This document shows positions 37,001 through 47,650 of a DNA stretch of 64,000 nt, piece after piece. This DNA is from Nectonema munidae (taxonomy: Eukaryota > Nematomorpha > Nectonematoida > Nectonematidae). The position numbers and the translations under genes are program-made. Numbering within the stretch: the first letter of the stretch is position 1; every line of letters starts with the position of its first letter. The stretch spans positions 186,001 to 250,000 of the forward strand of contig JAUIRK010000971.1 of NCBI GenBank assembly GCA_030549495.1, in the 5' to 3' direction. The notes under the pieces were generated by a model. The model had not been told where the DNA came from. It saw only the letters and a program-made list of their open reading frames with translations, and searched no databases.

Positions 37001-38643
37001 TAACAGCGTCTCTAAGAAGGGAAATTGCAAAATATGATGAAAAATTTCCCTTGCTTCCAGGTAATTTTTTCGCCTACCGTGGTAGAGAAAATAACTGCAA
37101 ATTGTAAGATCTTGTATTCGATCATCATCACTCACCGTACACTCTGTTAAAGACCGGTTTGGGCTGAAGCCTCATCAGTTCCACTTTGTGTGCTCAAACC
37201 GACTTTGTAAATTTTTGACGTTGTCTAGTAGCTGTGCGAGAACATTAGCCAACTAGTAAGTAGTCAACTTTTGTTACGATGATCAAAATCGAATACAGGA
37301 GAACTGATTTTTCGACTCCGACCATTTATACTTTTGCGACTTATTTTCAATTAGGCGTCTTTAACATTAAGAATTTATAATTAGGCAACATCAACTTAAT
37401 TAATACATTTTTTGCTATTATGAATCTCCACACTCAAGTTATGTAAGATTGCTTTAGAAACATCAGTTATAAATTACTGACTCGCTAGTTAGTCTTCAAT
37501 ATATATAACTAACTAATGTTAAAAGTGTGATGACATGTACCATATTTCAAGCTAGAAACATCAGTTATAAATTACTGACTCGCTAGTTAGTCTTCAATAT
37601 ATATAACTAACTAATGTTAAAAGTGTGATGACATGTACCATATTTCAAGCTCTTTTGTGAATGCCGATTTTATATAGTCATTGAAAGATGTCCTAAATCT
37701 TACACGCTTCTGCTTTATGGTGTAACGCAAAATGTTTGATTTATTGGTTTGTGTTTGTAGTTTAGTTTCTTTCTTACATTGTCTTGAAAAAGATTTTCAA
37801 ATTATTGTCTATAACCTTTTTATCTAAGCCAAAACAATAGCATTCAAATACTAAATTTTACCTAACTTATTTTTCAAATGTATTTGGTTTAAAAAAAAAT
37901 TCCAAAAACTTTCAACTCATAAACAGAATTGTGTTTCTTTACACGGTATTTTGTAATAAAAAAGTTCATTCCTTAATTTTATTGAATTTTTCAGCCTTTT
38001 TCTATGAGTTGCATAAACACAACGTTAATATAACTAACCTTGTAATCACAATTAAAATACGTGAGAAAATATACAATCAGTTTAAAAAAATTGAGTGTAC
38101 GAGTCGGAAACTCAATATATCAAATTTTAAAACCAAAGTATCATTTATAATGTTTGCGTTTATAGAAAAATATATGTGTCGGAAATCAATTAGATGTTGA
38201 TGATCACTATATTCCTTATATATTTTTGCGCATCTTGACATTTTCGCAAAAAAACATTGACAAAATTTGGTTTAAAGTATTGTTATCTTTTAATGAAAAA
38301 CCCCTTTACTTCAATTCGAATAAATATTGTATTTATTTTATTGGATGATGATTGGTAATTTTTGAAGATTTTTTGTATGCATTTATTGCAATAAACTATT
38401 TACAAAAGCGAACATTTTTAGACTTGGGATAACTCCGGTTTTGGCTTCAGAGTCATGTATCGACGTCCTGTGTATCTCTTGGTAAATTTTTAAATATTTT
38501 TTAGATATTTCGTTTTTTCTTCATTGCCCTTTATTTAGGGAGATAAAGGATATGAAGAGCCTTTCAAAGCAGATCTCTATGATGACAGAGGATTTGGAAG
38601 CAGGTCTGTCTACCTAGATCTTGACAAGATGTACACAACATGA
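34100..38643 (+). CDS. NDUFB6: NADH dehydrogenase 1 beta subcomplex subunit 6-like (complex I B17), three exons
   Basis: Exons are 34100-34363, 35052-35153 and 38539-38643, all joined in phase 0 with GT-AG introns (GTAAGA..TTCAG and GTAAGA..TTTAG). They give 156 residues. Residues 32-60 (MTDDERAFRKQFMRDQKLHP, then EPRYVPP) match the family signature near the human start (E.LR..W.KDQ.LSP.EPV.PP). Exon 2 holds one hydrophobic segment (KIFVLYCFILF, about residues 102-112), the expected single membrane helix in the inner mitochondrial membrane. Exon 3 gives the short hydrophilic tail with GDKGYEEP. The human protein is 128 residues, so the first ~31 residues are extra, and M32 is an alternative start. 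An out-of-frame ATG with better context lies at 34096. The product is an accessory subunit of the complex I membrane arm. Intron 2 carries several repeats. Confidence 0.82.
35321..35345. mobile_element. Isolated hAT-like terminus in intron 2
   Basis: CAGTGGTTTTCAAACTGG is a typical hAT terminal motif. No matching right end was found with confidence. The ORF at 35558-35860 follows it but has no recognisable transposase motif. Another hAT-like phrase (AGTTCCCAACTTTC) lies in intron 1 near 34499. Confidence 0.35.
37100..37305. mobile_element. Foldback element in NDUFB6-like intron 2, with a hammerhead-like motif
   Basis: TTGTATTCGATCATCATC near 37113-37130 is mirrored by GATGATCAAAATCGAATACAGG near 37279-37300, giving ~30 bp imperfect inverted ends, with further patchy symmetry inside (CAAACCGGTC-like on both sides). 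The layout resembles the foldback at 13950-14212. No coding capacity. Confidence 0.5.
37140..37190 (-). ncRNA. Hammerhead-ribozyme-like motif, core mutated
   Basis: On the minus strand CTGATGA (37172-37178) is followed by a perfect small stem II with a TTCA loop (GGCTTCAGCC), then CAAA where GAAA is needed, a minimal stem III (CCGG) and GTC. The arrangement CTGATGA-stem II-xAAACCGGTC is the compact form known from Penelope-like elements. The G-to-C change in the GAAA box should kill activity. Stem I pairing is weak. Confidence 0.5.
37456..37651. repeat. Exact 98-bp tandem duplication in intron 2
   Basis: Units at 37456-37553 and 37554-37651 are identical as read, beginning AGAAACATCAGTTATAAA and ending CATATTTCAAGCT. 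Each unit contains a small palindromic TAGTTAGTC..AACTAACTA. It is a recent duplication or an assembly artefact. Confidence 0.95.
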
Positions 38644-39518
38644 GTGAGATTTATTATCTTCTGACGGCAAATTTTTGAACTAGATCACTTTGCTTGCCTA
38701 TTTTTGATGTTTTAAATTCAAATTTTGCTTCTTTGTGTTTATTAAACTTTCATAAAAATATTTAAAAGTTTCATAAAAAATGTAAATTAACTAATCTGAA
38801 GATTCAAGTCCAGTTAAATCATTTTTGGATTAAGGTAAAGAATAAGCGAAATATATATTTATAAGATCGATATAAGCACTTGAGAAAACTTTAGAGTGGA
38901 AATTATAAAAAAAGATAATAGAAATAGTAACAAGTCTTAATAGATAAATTTTCGACATGAAGTTGGATTTTTAAAAGGTAATTCGTATTCATTGAAATTT
39001 CTAATATATTTCTATTTACAAAAATAACTACTATTTCAAATAAACTGAAAGGCAGACAAATATGAAAGATCGATACCTCATTTTAAGGAAGGTGGCTATG
39101 GCCCAATACCCCGCCTCCCTTGAATACGCCACTCATATCACAATCTTAAAAAAGAGAGCAACAATAGAACATTTGAACAGTTCCTTCCCTCTGTAAAGTC
39201 CAGTTTTTAACTAATAAATTTGTTCTCTATTTTCTTTCCTAAATTAATTTGTCTTGAAACTGTAAATTCACTATAAAACAAAAAAATAGGATTCTTAAGT
39301 CAAAAATCAATTTCGCTGGTAACAACTTGATTTCATTAGTTACTGTTCGGGTCAAGCATATAGTTTGATAAGTAAATCAGGTCGAGTGTGATGTTTATTA
39401 TAGGTTGATTGGAATTTGGGAATCTGTCCGAGGACATTGCTACGTAAAAGTTCTCAGATTTTTCTACCCTCATCGCATTTAATAATAAAAATAAAATTAT
39501 GATTACTATTTTTCTCAA
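38644..39518. terminator. Shared 3' region between two convergent genes
   Basis: Candidate polyadenylation signal ATTAAA lies at about 38738 for the plus-strand gene. For the minus-strand gene an ATTAAA occurs on that strand near 39478-39484, about 35 bases after its stop. Nothing else in this 875 bp is recognised. Confidence 0.4.
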
Positions 39519-41654
39519 TTATGATATGTTTGGTGTTCGATTGGAAATGTGACTTTTGTGGAAATTAGCATGGCAGAAGGGACACAAAATGTTAGATTCT
39601 TTTGAAAGCAGTTTAAGAACGTTCCAATTAACAACACTTCGACAAAAAGAACACCTTGAAGTTTTGGCAACATCGAAGCAACTCGTAAAAGAAATGGAAC
39701 AACGTTCAAAGAGATGCTCATTTTTGCAAGAAGCCGTTAGTGCATCTGTGAAAGGAATTTCTTCTCTACAGATAACGCAAACTTCGGTGATAAGCTGAGA
39801 TGATGGAGAAACCTTTAATTCCGAGTCTTGGGAGAGAAATTTGTAGGATCTGTGATAATCTTCTTTTTTGTGGGTTATAAAAGTTTTTATTTGATGGACG
39901 ATGCAAGATAATATATTGTGTTTGTAAAATTTTACAGCAATCTCTTTTAAAAATTGGAAAAATCTATAATCCATAAATTCAAGGAAAATTTGTTTGAAAA
40001 TAAGGCTTCTTTCTGCATCGAATTTTTTTCCTGATTTTTTAATTATTCGCCATAAGTTGTATATTTTATATAATTTTGTCAAATCAAAAACACCATTTTC
40101 TCTATTAAAGTAATCATTTTCAACGAGATAAGGTGCAATCATGTCTGCTTTTTTTTCAACGTGTTGTACAAGTAAGAAGTATAGGTGAATGTCTTCAAAT
40201 ATTTCCCGATTCAAAAAAATAGAATTGATGATGCTGTTTAGGCTTCCAGGAGTGAAAAATGAAAACTTTAAAAAGTCCATCCCCTTGACGTTGAAATCTT
40301 TACAAACTTTGAAGCCAGCAAGGCCATCACGTGACAAACAAACGTCATGGCACAACTCTGAAGAATCAAGCTCGTCTTTAAAAGCCGGGAATACTTTTAA
40401 CTTAAGTGATGAATAATTCAATGTAAACAAGTCTGCGTTATTCGAGACACATAAAAAATCAATACCTTCACCATTTGTAGCGAGGATCTGTGTGATTGAT
40501 TGGATGTGATGACCAATTATCCACCTCGTTTCAACCAAGTCAATTTCTTGATCACTGAGCTCTAATCGATATACAAAGTATGTGAACATCTTGCTAACGC
40601 ATAAGACAACTTTAGACTTAATCTCATTATTTATCAGTGTCTCCTCTTCAACGTGACAAGAAAAAGCTTTAACGCAAACATCGTCTTCACTGCAAATCAA
40701 ATGTTCACAAATTTTTGATCTATCTCCCCTCTCCTTCAAATCGACTTCGCTGCATTTGAGCTGTGAAAGATGCAACAAAATAGCAACCACTCTACCTTTG
40801 CTATTACCGGCAAACGCCAAAACGACTTCTTCACCCAATTTCTGAATGTAGGAAACACACGTGTAGAAGATGGAGGTATTGGAGTAAGCAACTAATTCAC
40901 AGGTGAGGCTTTTTTCAAGTCGTTTTTCTTGGAGATTGGAGACGTTGAAAAGTAGCAAGATGCCATTCAGGCAAAAGTAGAGTAGGATGGCATTTGAGTT
41001 ATTATTGCAAATATCGCTCTCTTCAAATTCGGAGCGTATAAAAGTGATCCAAACGGATTGTGAGCAAAGTATGCCGTATATCGTTTGCTTATACTCCAGG
41101 TATCCTAATTCAGAGGTCTCTTGCTTGATGTAGTTCAAGAAGTTTTTGTTCATGCAACAAATATGAGACGAGTCATTTTGAACAAAATCGGCCCAAAGAG
41201 ATGTTAGGTTGGCAACGTAGAAGGCACTTGGTGTGTTATTGATGTAGCTGTAGAGCCTTAATTGGTGCCCCTTTGAAAGGACAGCAGCAAGAAAGACATA
41301 GCCTAGATTGGATTTGAAAATGGCGCCAGACGTAACATTTATAAAGTGATGACTATCCTCCTCTTTTTCATTGAGCAGGAGTCTATCGAATGCGTAATAA
41401 GCACCTTCATACCTTGACATGCGAGAGTACAGCCCCTTATTGAAGGAGAATTGAGATAGATCGAACAAGTTTTCCACATCACTCACGACTTCGTAAATAG
41501 CGAAGGAATCTCTTTTGTTCCCTGCTAGTTTGAACACGACGAAAAAGAGGGTTGTGTCTGTGAGAACAACGAGGAAGAAGTTGCAACTCCACTCAATCTG
41601 TACGTACTCGCACGACGTAATTGGCAAGGATAGTTCGCTGCAATGAAGCGTCAT
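39519..41654 (-). CDS. GTF3C4: General transcription factor 3C polypeptide 4-like (TFIIIC 90 kDa subunit), single exon
   Basis: The uninterrupted 711-residue frame starts at the ATG at 41654. The frame stays open 18 codons further up without an ATG, so a short upstream exon is possible. The N-terminal half has WD40-type beta-propeller character (EYVQIEWSCNFFLVVLTDTT near the start), as in the TFIIIC delta domain. The C-terminus (residues 625-694) is the TFIIIC zinc domain: C626-x2-C629, C643, H647, C652, C659, C668-x2-C671 and C691-x2-C694, including the FERCSISFTSC block that matches the family's conserved RC..SF..C. In animals this subunit bridges TFIIIC to RNA polymerase III for tRNA genes and has histone acetyltransferase activity. 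Human GTF3C4 is 822 residues. The overall sequence is strongly diverged, so the call rests mainly on the zinc domain and layout. Confidence 0.68.
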   Translation of the reverse strand: MTLHCSELSLPITSCEYVQIEWSCNFFLVVLTDTTLFFVVFKLAGNKRDSFAIYEVVSDVENLFDLSQFSFNKGLYSRMSRYEGAYYAFDRLLLNEKEEDSHHFINVTSGAIFKSNLGYVFLAAVLSKGHQLRLYSYINNTPSAFYVANLTSLWADFVQNDSSHICCMNKNFLNYIKQETSELGYLEYKQTIYGILCSQSVWITFIRSEFEESDICNNNSNAILLYFCLNGILLLFNVSNLQEKRLEKSLTCELVAYSNTSIFYTCVSYIQKLGEEVVLAFAGNSKGRVVAILLHLSQLKCSEVDLKERGDRSKICEHLICSEDDVCVKAFSCHVEEETLINNEIKSKVVLCVSKMFTYFVYRLELSDQEIDLVETRWIIGHHIQSITQILATNGEGIDFLCVSNNADLFTLNYSSLKLKVFPAFKDELDSSELCHDVCLSRDGLAGFKVCKDFNVKGMDFLKFSFFTPGSLNSIINSIFLNREIFEDIHLYFLLVQHVEKKADMIAPYLVENDYFNRENGVFDLTKLYKIYNLWRIIKKSGKKFDAERSLIFKQIFLEFMDYRFFQFLKEIAVKFYKHNILSCIVHQIKTFITHKKEDYHRSYKFLSQDSELKVSPSSQLITEVCVICREEIPFTDALTASCKNEHLFERCSISFTSCFDVAKTSRCSFCRSVVNWNVLKLLSKESNILCPFCHANFHKSHISNRTPNIS

Positions 41655-42831
41655 TTTTGGCCCATTTTCAAGGCAATATTCGTTGCTATAATCCTGACTT
41701 GACAGCACAAATAATTATCTGCTTTCTCACGGTGAAATGAATGCGATGGGTGAATAACACTTGGAATCTAAATAAGAAATTTTTTGAAATTAATCATTTC
41801 AAAGGTGCAAGCATATATGCATAATATAATTGCAATCTTAATTAAAAAAAAAGGGTTTCTCCTTAAATTTCTGAAGAATTAAGTAATGTGAAAAACATGC
41901 GCGTAAAGTCCGTTAAAAATAAAGTAAGAAACACGCCATAATTTTAAATCTAAGAGAAAATACTGAATCAGACACATATTCGAGTGGGAGTCGATAGCAT
42001 TCAAAAACTTATCAGAGTCGGAGTCGAAAAATTAAGCTGACTCCAACACTGATCAACAAATATTTTTAAACACACAATTTTTGAAGTTAATTTGCATTTT
42101 TGTTTTTAATATCATTTTAATGCTGTGTCTTTTATAAATTGAATAAGGGAAGATTAAATTATCAATATTCAATACTTTGGGAAAAACAGTATGTGAAAAC
42201 AATTAATTCATGAAGCATGATTGCAATAGGAGAGTTTAGAGTCAATAAGTTCAACTTTTATTTACTAATAGCACTTCTAAAATACATTTACAAGATCCTG
42301 TAAAGTTTGTGTTTAAGAAATACAAGTTATCAGATAAACAGAAGTCTACTTTTAGTCCATAGGTCAACTTTTTAATTATTTATCTAAATTTTGTCAAAAA
42401 TTCACATCCCAACTAAAAAATAGATTATATTTTTATAATAGATTATAAAATAGAATGTTTTTAATAAAAAATTTTGACTTCTCCATTATAGAACATAAAT
42501 TGATTATAAATGAGAAAGCTTTGAGTTTTACTATGAACGATGAGTTTGATTTATATCGTCATATCGAAATTCAAGGTGATGTATGTGGTACACGAAACTA
42601 CATGGAAAAAAGTATTACTTAATGAAATCCCTTGGGGATGGGCTTGTATGTATATTTTTAAGATTGCACATTTTTAAAAAAATATTTTAAAGTATTTCAT
42701 GCTCTCTCACAATAACAATATCAACATAATTAATTGGGAAAAAAGATTACAGAATAAATTTTTAGATTCATTTTATAACTCGTTAGATCAATTTCTGATT
42801 GATTTACAAGTCAACTTATGTGCTCCTAATT
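41655..42831. promoter_or_regulatory. Upstream region of the TFIIIC90-like gene, then AT-rich DNA
   Basis: The first ~100 bases upstream (41655-41750, read on the minus strand) are less AT-rich and probably hold the 5' UTR and promoter. No defined box is visible. The rest shows nothing. Confidence 0.3.
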
Positions 42832-43074
42832 CAGTGGCGTGGCGAAAATTAAAAAACAAAGGGGCTTATTTTTCTCAAAGAAATAAAAAAATCCCTAATT
42901 TCCCAGAAGCTAAAAAGTTAAGGGTACTTTTTGCGAAAAAAAAAATGTTAACGCTTCATCAATGCAGATAGATTTATAATAGCTTTAAGCTTGAGAAAAA
43001 TAATGGGAGTGGACACCTAGCGAAAATGGATGAGCACTGCGCTAAAGGCCCCGTCCTGGCTACGACACGGCCCT
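42832..43074. mobile_element. Possible small MITE
   Basis: CAGTGGCGTGGCGAAAATT at the left and GGCTACGACACGGCC at the right are weakly inverted (GTGGCGTGGC against GTGTCGTAGC). The CAGTGGCGTRGC terminus recurs in the window (about 15034 and 46638). Weak call. Confidence 0.3.
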
Positions 43075-43439
43075 AATTAAAATATAGCATTTAAAAAAGA
43101 AGCAATTTACTACGTTTTTCACTTTCAATGGATATAAAATGAACACTATTTAAAATGTAGCAAAATGCCAGCTGGTAAATCCAAGTACGGTAAAATAAGA
43201 GAATAAAGCAATTCTTCATATATTATCAAAAAGTCGTTAGAGCAAAGACCAAATCATTATAATTCGTGTTGTATCGCAAGCATCGGCAACTTGAGATTCA
43301 ACTGATATAATCCATTAAAACCACTTAATTATATATACACTTTCCCTTGAGTAGTCGATACAACTAAAATAGTAAAGATATAATTTAATCAAATGAGTTA
43401 ATTCATTAGTTATGCAACGCATTTGATTGCATCATCCTC

Positions 43440-43690
43440 AAATGTAGCTTTATATATCCGCATAAGCGAATCATTCGCAAAAAATTTTACATCCTCATCC
43501 GCGGATTTTTTTTCATGCATCCGCAATTTTAAATCAATTTTTATAAATATCTATTGAAACTTTTCGTATTTTTTTGTTTAAAACTTACAAGATTAAAAAA
43601 GGGATTAAAATAGTAAGATACCTTTTTTTTTTTAAATATTTTATATCCGCATCCGTATAAAAATTTACTTTGGGATAAAATCTCGTTCTA
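43440..43690. mobile_element. Degenerate relative of the MITE at 54693-55019
   Basis: Repeated ATCCGC / GCGGAT words (TATCCGCATAAGCGAATC, CATCCTCATCCGCGGAT, ATATCCGCATCCG) match the composition and words of the TSD-bounded element at 54693-55019. Terminal repeats are too decayed to place the ends. Confidence 0.45.
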
Positions 43691-44879
43691 ATTCACAAGG
43701 ATGCATAGATATAATAATATGAACGAGTGACAATAACAAATAATAATAAAAATTAAGAGAAAGAACATGTGTCGAAATGAATAAAGAGACTATTGAGATC
43801 CATCAAGATGCTCCATAACCAAAAGAAAGAAAAAACAAATGTTAGCAAGAAATTTTTTGTTAAAAGCCCTCATTTATAAAATTTTCAGCTTTAAAGGGCC
43901 GAATGGGATATTAAAATGGGCAATACATGAAAAGGCGAATGAACAATGTTTTTTAGAATATAATAAAATAATTAAATTTTCTTCTACAAAATCTTAATTT
44001 TTAAGTTAAATTTATTTAAACATCTGTAAAAAAATGTAATCATGGGAAAAATATTGTTAATTATAAAATTTCTTTTAAAAATAATTACGATATTCACGTT
44101 TATTATATACTTGAAATAAATATAAAGCAAAAGTAGTTTCATTCTTCAAAATCAAAAATACGAACTCAATTGTTAAAATTAAAACAGAAAAAAGAAAGAC
44201 TTTTTGTGAAAACAGTTTGAACTGTATTATGATCGTGTAGTTTGAATATCTAAGATTTTCCTATCAAAATTGTTTGCGGTAATCATAGTAAATTAACGGC
44301 CAATAAGCTTAAATGTTATCTCAGCATAAAAACCTTAGGAGGGACGCATGCGGCCCGTAGTATGCTACATCTCGACTATATGATAATGTTATTATTGGCT
44401 TATCATAAAAAATTGTTTATATCCTATTCAAACATTGCACTTAATATAAAGCCAATCGATACAAATTATTATTATCGATATATCCATTATACAAGTATTG
44501 ATTGAAGGGTTTCCTATATATGTGATTTTACACTCAAATATACAAGCAAATATACTTTTAATAACGATGCAGTAGATAAAAATAGGTGTAGCAGTGCGTC
44601 ATAGATCTGAGTAGCACAACATCTGACTAAAAATTTGGAAAAAAATCAAGAAAATAATTACTCGGCCTTCCTTGAAATCACGCCCGTGGGATAAAGGTTA
44701 GTGTAAACAATGAAAGAAATAAATTATTTAAAATATCCATTCAGTTTCGTCTTTTAGACATTTAACATACTTTTATGATGCTCTCTTGTAGATACATAAC
44801 ATGCCGGACTAAACTTGAGATTCCTTTCTTCAAAGTGAAAATTTTTAGTACGGCGGACGTCCTCTGAATGCATGCTTGG
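43691..44879. other. AT-rich intergenic DNA
   Basis: No gene recognised. Confidence 0.5.
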
Positions 44880-45650
44880 AAGTTACTAATCCTTTTTCAA
44901 TGGAATCTAATTGATTAAAATCCATGCTAAACAATTCATTAGAAAGCTCAGAAATTGAAAATAAAATTTCATCTTGTTACACTGTAATTGTTGAAAAATT
45001 TTCACCGTATTCTTTTGAGGAAAAAACGGAAATAGGAAAAGATTTAATAATTGTAGATATTTCCACTTCTTCTTATGATCAGCGTATCCAAAAAATTGCA
45101 TCAAGTATGCTTATTGCTTTGATAACTTGAGGACCTGTAATTGTTGAATATTTGCTAAGTTGACTTAGAACATGGGAGTTTTTTTTTCTGAAACCTAAAT
45201 TTAGAGCTTTAATGATACCTTGATCCATAGGTTGGGATAGAAATGTGGTTTTCGCATGAAAAAATGCTAGTTTTATGTTAGACAAGATTATCAATTGAAT
45301 AGGGGACAGAGCATTGTCTAGAAACAATAGAATTTTTCTTTTTTTCATTTACTGAATCAAGAATTTTTTGTGAAAAAATTTTACTTGTCATCCAAGTGTT
45401 GATGTTTGCTACGTATTTTTGAAACACATTGGCTTTAGTGATTTACCGACAAACATAGACTTTATCTTCTCTCCTGTATTTGAGCAAAAACAAGAATTAG
45501 TCACCCTTGTTTCTGATATGAAAAGTTTTCATTGTATTTGAATGTCTAAAAAACAAACCTCAATCACCATATTGAAAATATTTTGAGGATCGTATACAGA
45601 ACATTTCGAAGAAGGTTTAGCTTTTTAAATAAATGACTGGTCAATATCAC
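44880..45650 (-). mobile_element. pogo/Tigger transposase relic (second copy)
   Basis: The minus strand encodes SETRVTNSCFCSNTGEKIKS, then FVGKSLKPMCFKN, then KRKILLFLDNA with the second catalytic Asp, then LSNIKLAFFHAKTTFLSQPM and DQGIIKALNLGFRKK, which keeps the last Asp of the DDD triad. The order and spacing fit the Tigger/CENP-B DDE domain. Several stops break it. The N-terminal DNA-binding domain and the ends were not found. It is not the missing part of the copy at 1-1107, because its orientation and sequence differ. Confidence 0.78.
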
Positions 45651-46789
45651 CACTATCTCCACAGAGTGTTCTAAGTGCAATATTATTTATTTTAAGAAAC
45701 GTCAAGAGGGACAATTTCGAATAACCAATTAATATTTATCCGCAGTCGGTTGTAGATCAAAACCGTCAAACCAAAAGGGCCCAAAACCAAAAATTAGAAT
45801 GAAGATTTTTTTGAAATAAATTTTCTTATAGATTTTTAATTTTTTTATTTTGTTTAGAATTTTTTAGACATGTATCTAAAAACTTCTTTAAGAAATCTCA
45901 GAAATTAATCACTCTAAAAGCAAAATTTTAATATTTTTTTGAAACGTGTCTCCATTTAGGCTACAAAGCTTCCCATAATTTTTTATCCTTTTAAAGCTTC
46001 TCTGCTTTTATTGTCAAAGTCAATAAATTTTACTTTACATACTTTTAAAATGGAAATATTTAACATTTAAAAATTTTATGAATTATGACAATAACGAGGT
46101 CCTACTTAATTACAAAACCCTCGATTAACTATAATTCATATAACATCTTTTATTAAAAGTAGCATGTATAATATTTTTGGAAGAATAAAAATTTTCGTGA
46201 CTCTTTTTGAGCGACCTCTTATCCTCGTTTGTCGATTCAAACTTAGAAGTAATATAGATAGATCATAAATTTAGGGAAATTCTAAAATTTTATATTTTTT
46301 TTTGAATAGATATTAAAAATTTCCATAGATTTAAGTAATCATTAGATATTTTGATGGTAGGGAACCACTTTTAACTACCAATATTTATAAATAAGTACAC
46401 CATTTTTCAACTTGCTTTAGTGTGGATACAAGCACTGAAATTAAATAAATTTGAATATGTACACATTTTGACCAGTAAGATGAATCAAAAAGAATAATGA
46501 AAATGAGAAAACAAAAAATTTAATAATTTGAAGACTTAATAAATATAAAATTTTAGGCAGTCACCGTTTTAAAAATAAATTCATTGTGGAGTTTGTGGTT
46601 AGAAACAATATATCTTTAATAATTAATAGGTAGATTGCAGTGGCGTAGGGTGAAACTCAAAAAAACATTAAGATTTTTATTTGTAAGTAAACAACAATCT
46701 TCTTTCCTGTTTTAAAAATTCATTTAATATTTTTTGATAAAATGATTCTTCTTTTTTCATCTTCAATAGTAGTTGTTTTTCGATAGATA
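45651..46789. other. AT-rich intergenic DNA
   Basis: Nothing coding recognised. An isolated CAGTGGCGTAGGGTGAAA at about 46636 resembles a MITE terminus. Confidence 0.45.
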
Positions 46790-47164
46790 TTAAGCTGAGA
46801 TAATTTAATCTTCCTCGTATCTGAGTTGCTCTGCAAGCTGTTTTAATATTTTTTTATTGTCGAAAAGGATCTTTCAACAGCTGCAGTAGTACATGGGATT
46901 GTTAAAACAAGTTGTGCCAATTTGAAAGATTCGGTAAAAGCTTTTTGAAGTTTATGATTAACAATAAACTTGACAAACTCGTAGATAAGTTTATTACGGA
47001 ACTCTGATTAATATTAAATATAATTAATAAAAAAAACATAGATATTAAAAATATTGATTAAGTTCTGATAGTTTTCGTTTTTTGCCTGCTGTAATGTTTC
47101 CATTTTGCTTTGTTTGAAAAGAATGCCAATAAGCATCAAAACCGTTTGTTTTTTATTTAATAAA

Positions 47165-47281
47165 CTAGCCGGTCCCGTGGTCGTTTCTCGCTTCGCTCGA
47201 AACATAGGATTCTTGGTAGTGTGTATATTGAGTTGCTAATTCAAATTCGCTTCGCTCGAAACGACCACGGGACCGGCTAGT
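47165..47281. repeat. Inverted duplication of the Helitron 3' terminus
   Basis: CTAGCCGGTCCCGTGGTCGT at 47165 is mirrored by ACGACCACGGGACCGGCTAG ending at 47281; the perfect arms are about 26 bp including flanking A/T. The adjoining text GCTCGAAACATAGGATTC is repeated in direct orientation about 103 bp away (47196 on and 47299 on). The element thus carries two 3' ends in opposite orientation. Confidence 0.85.
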
Positions 47282-47410
47282 TTTTTTTTGTTTAGGCTGC
47301 GCTCGAAACATAGGATTCTTGGTAGTGTGTATTTTGAGTTGCTAATAGTGTTATATGATATGGTGATCAGTTTTTAGAATATTTGTACCTTTTCTGTGTA
47401 TTTTTCTATT

Positions 47411-47650
47411 ACACCATATAAAAATACAGACAAAATGTATTTCAACCAATCAGAATGCTTCAAACGACCCTCACACTACAGATATATGAACTCATCACAC
47501 ATATAAAAATACATACAAAACATATGAATAATTTCAACCAATCAGAATGCTTCCATAGACACTAACACATACAAATTCATCACACCATATAAAAATACAC
47601 ACAAAACACATATATAAATAATTTCAACCAATCAGAATGCTTCCAGCGAC
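47411..47650. repeat. ~85 bp tandem repeat inside the Helitron, three units
   Basis: Units start near 47411, 47496 and 47581. Each contains CATATAAAAATACA and TTTCAACCAATCAGAATGCT. Internal tandem arrays are common in non-autonomous Helitrons. Confidence 0.85.

Noticed and set aside
39556-40416. Plus-strand ORFs across the TFIIIC90-like gene
   Set aside because: Shadows of the 711-codon minus-strand frame.
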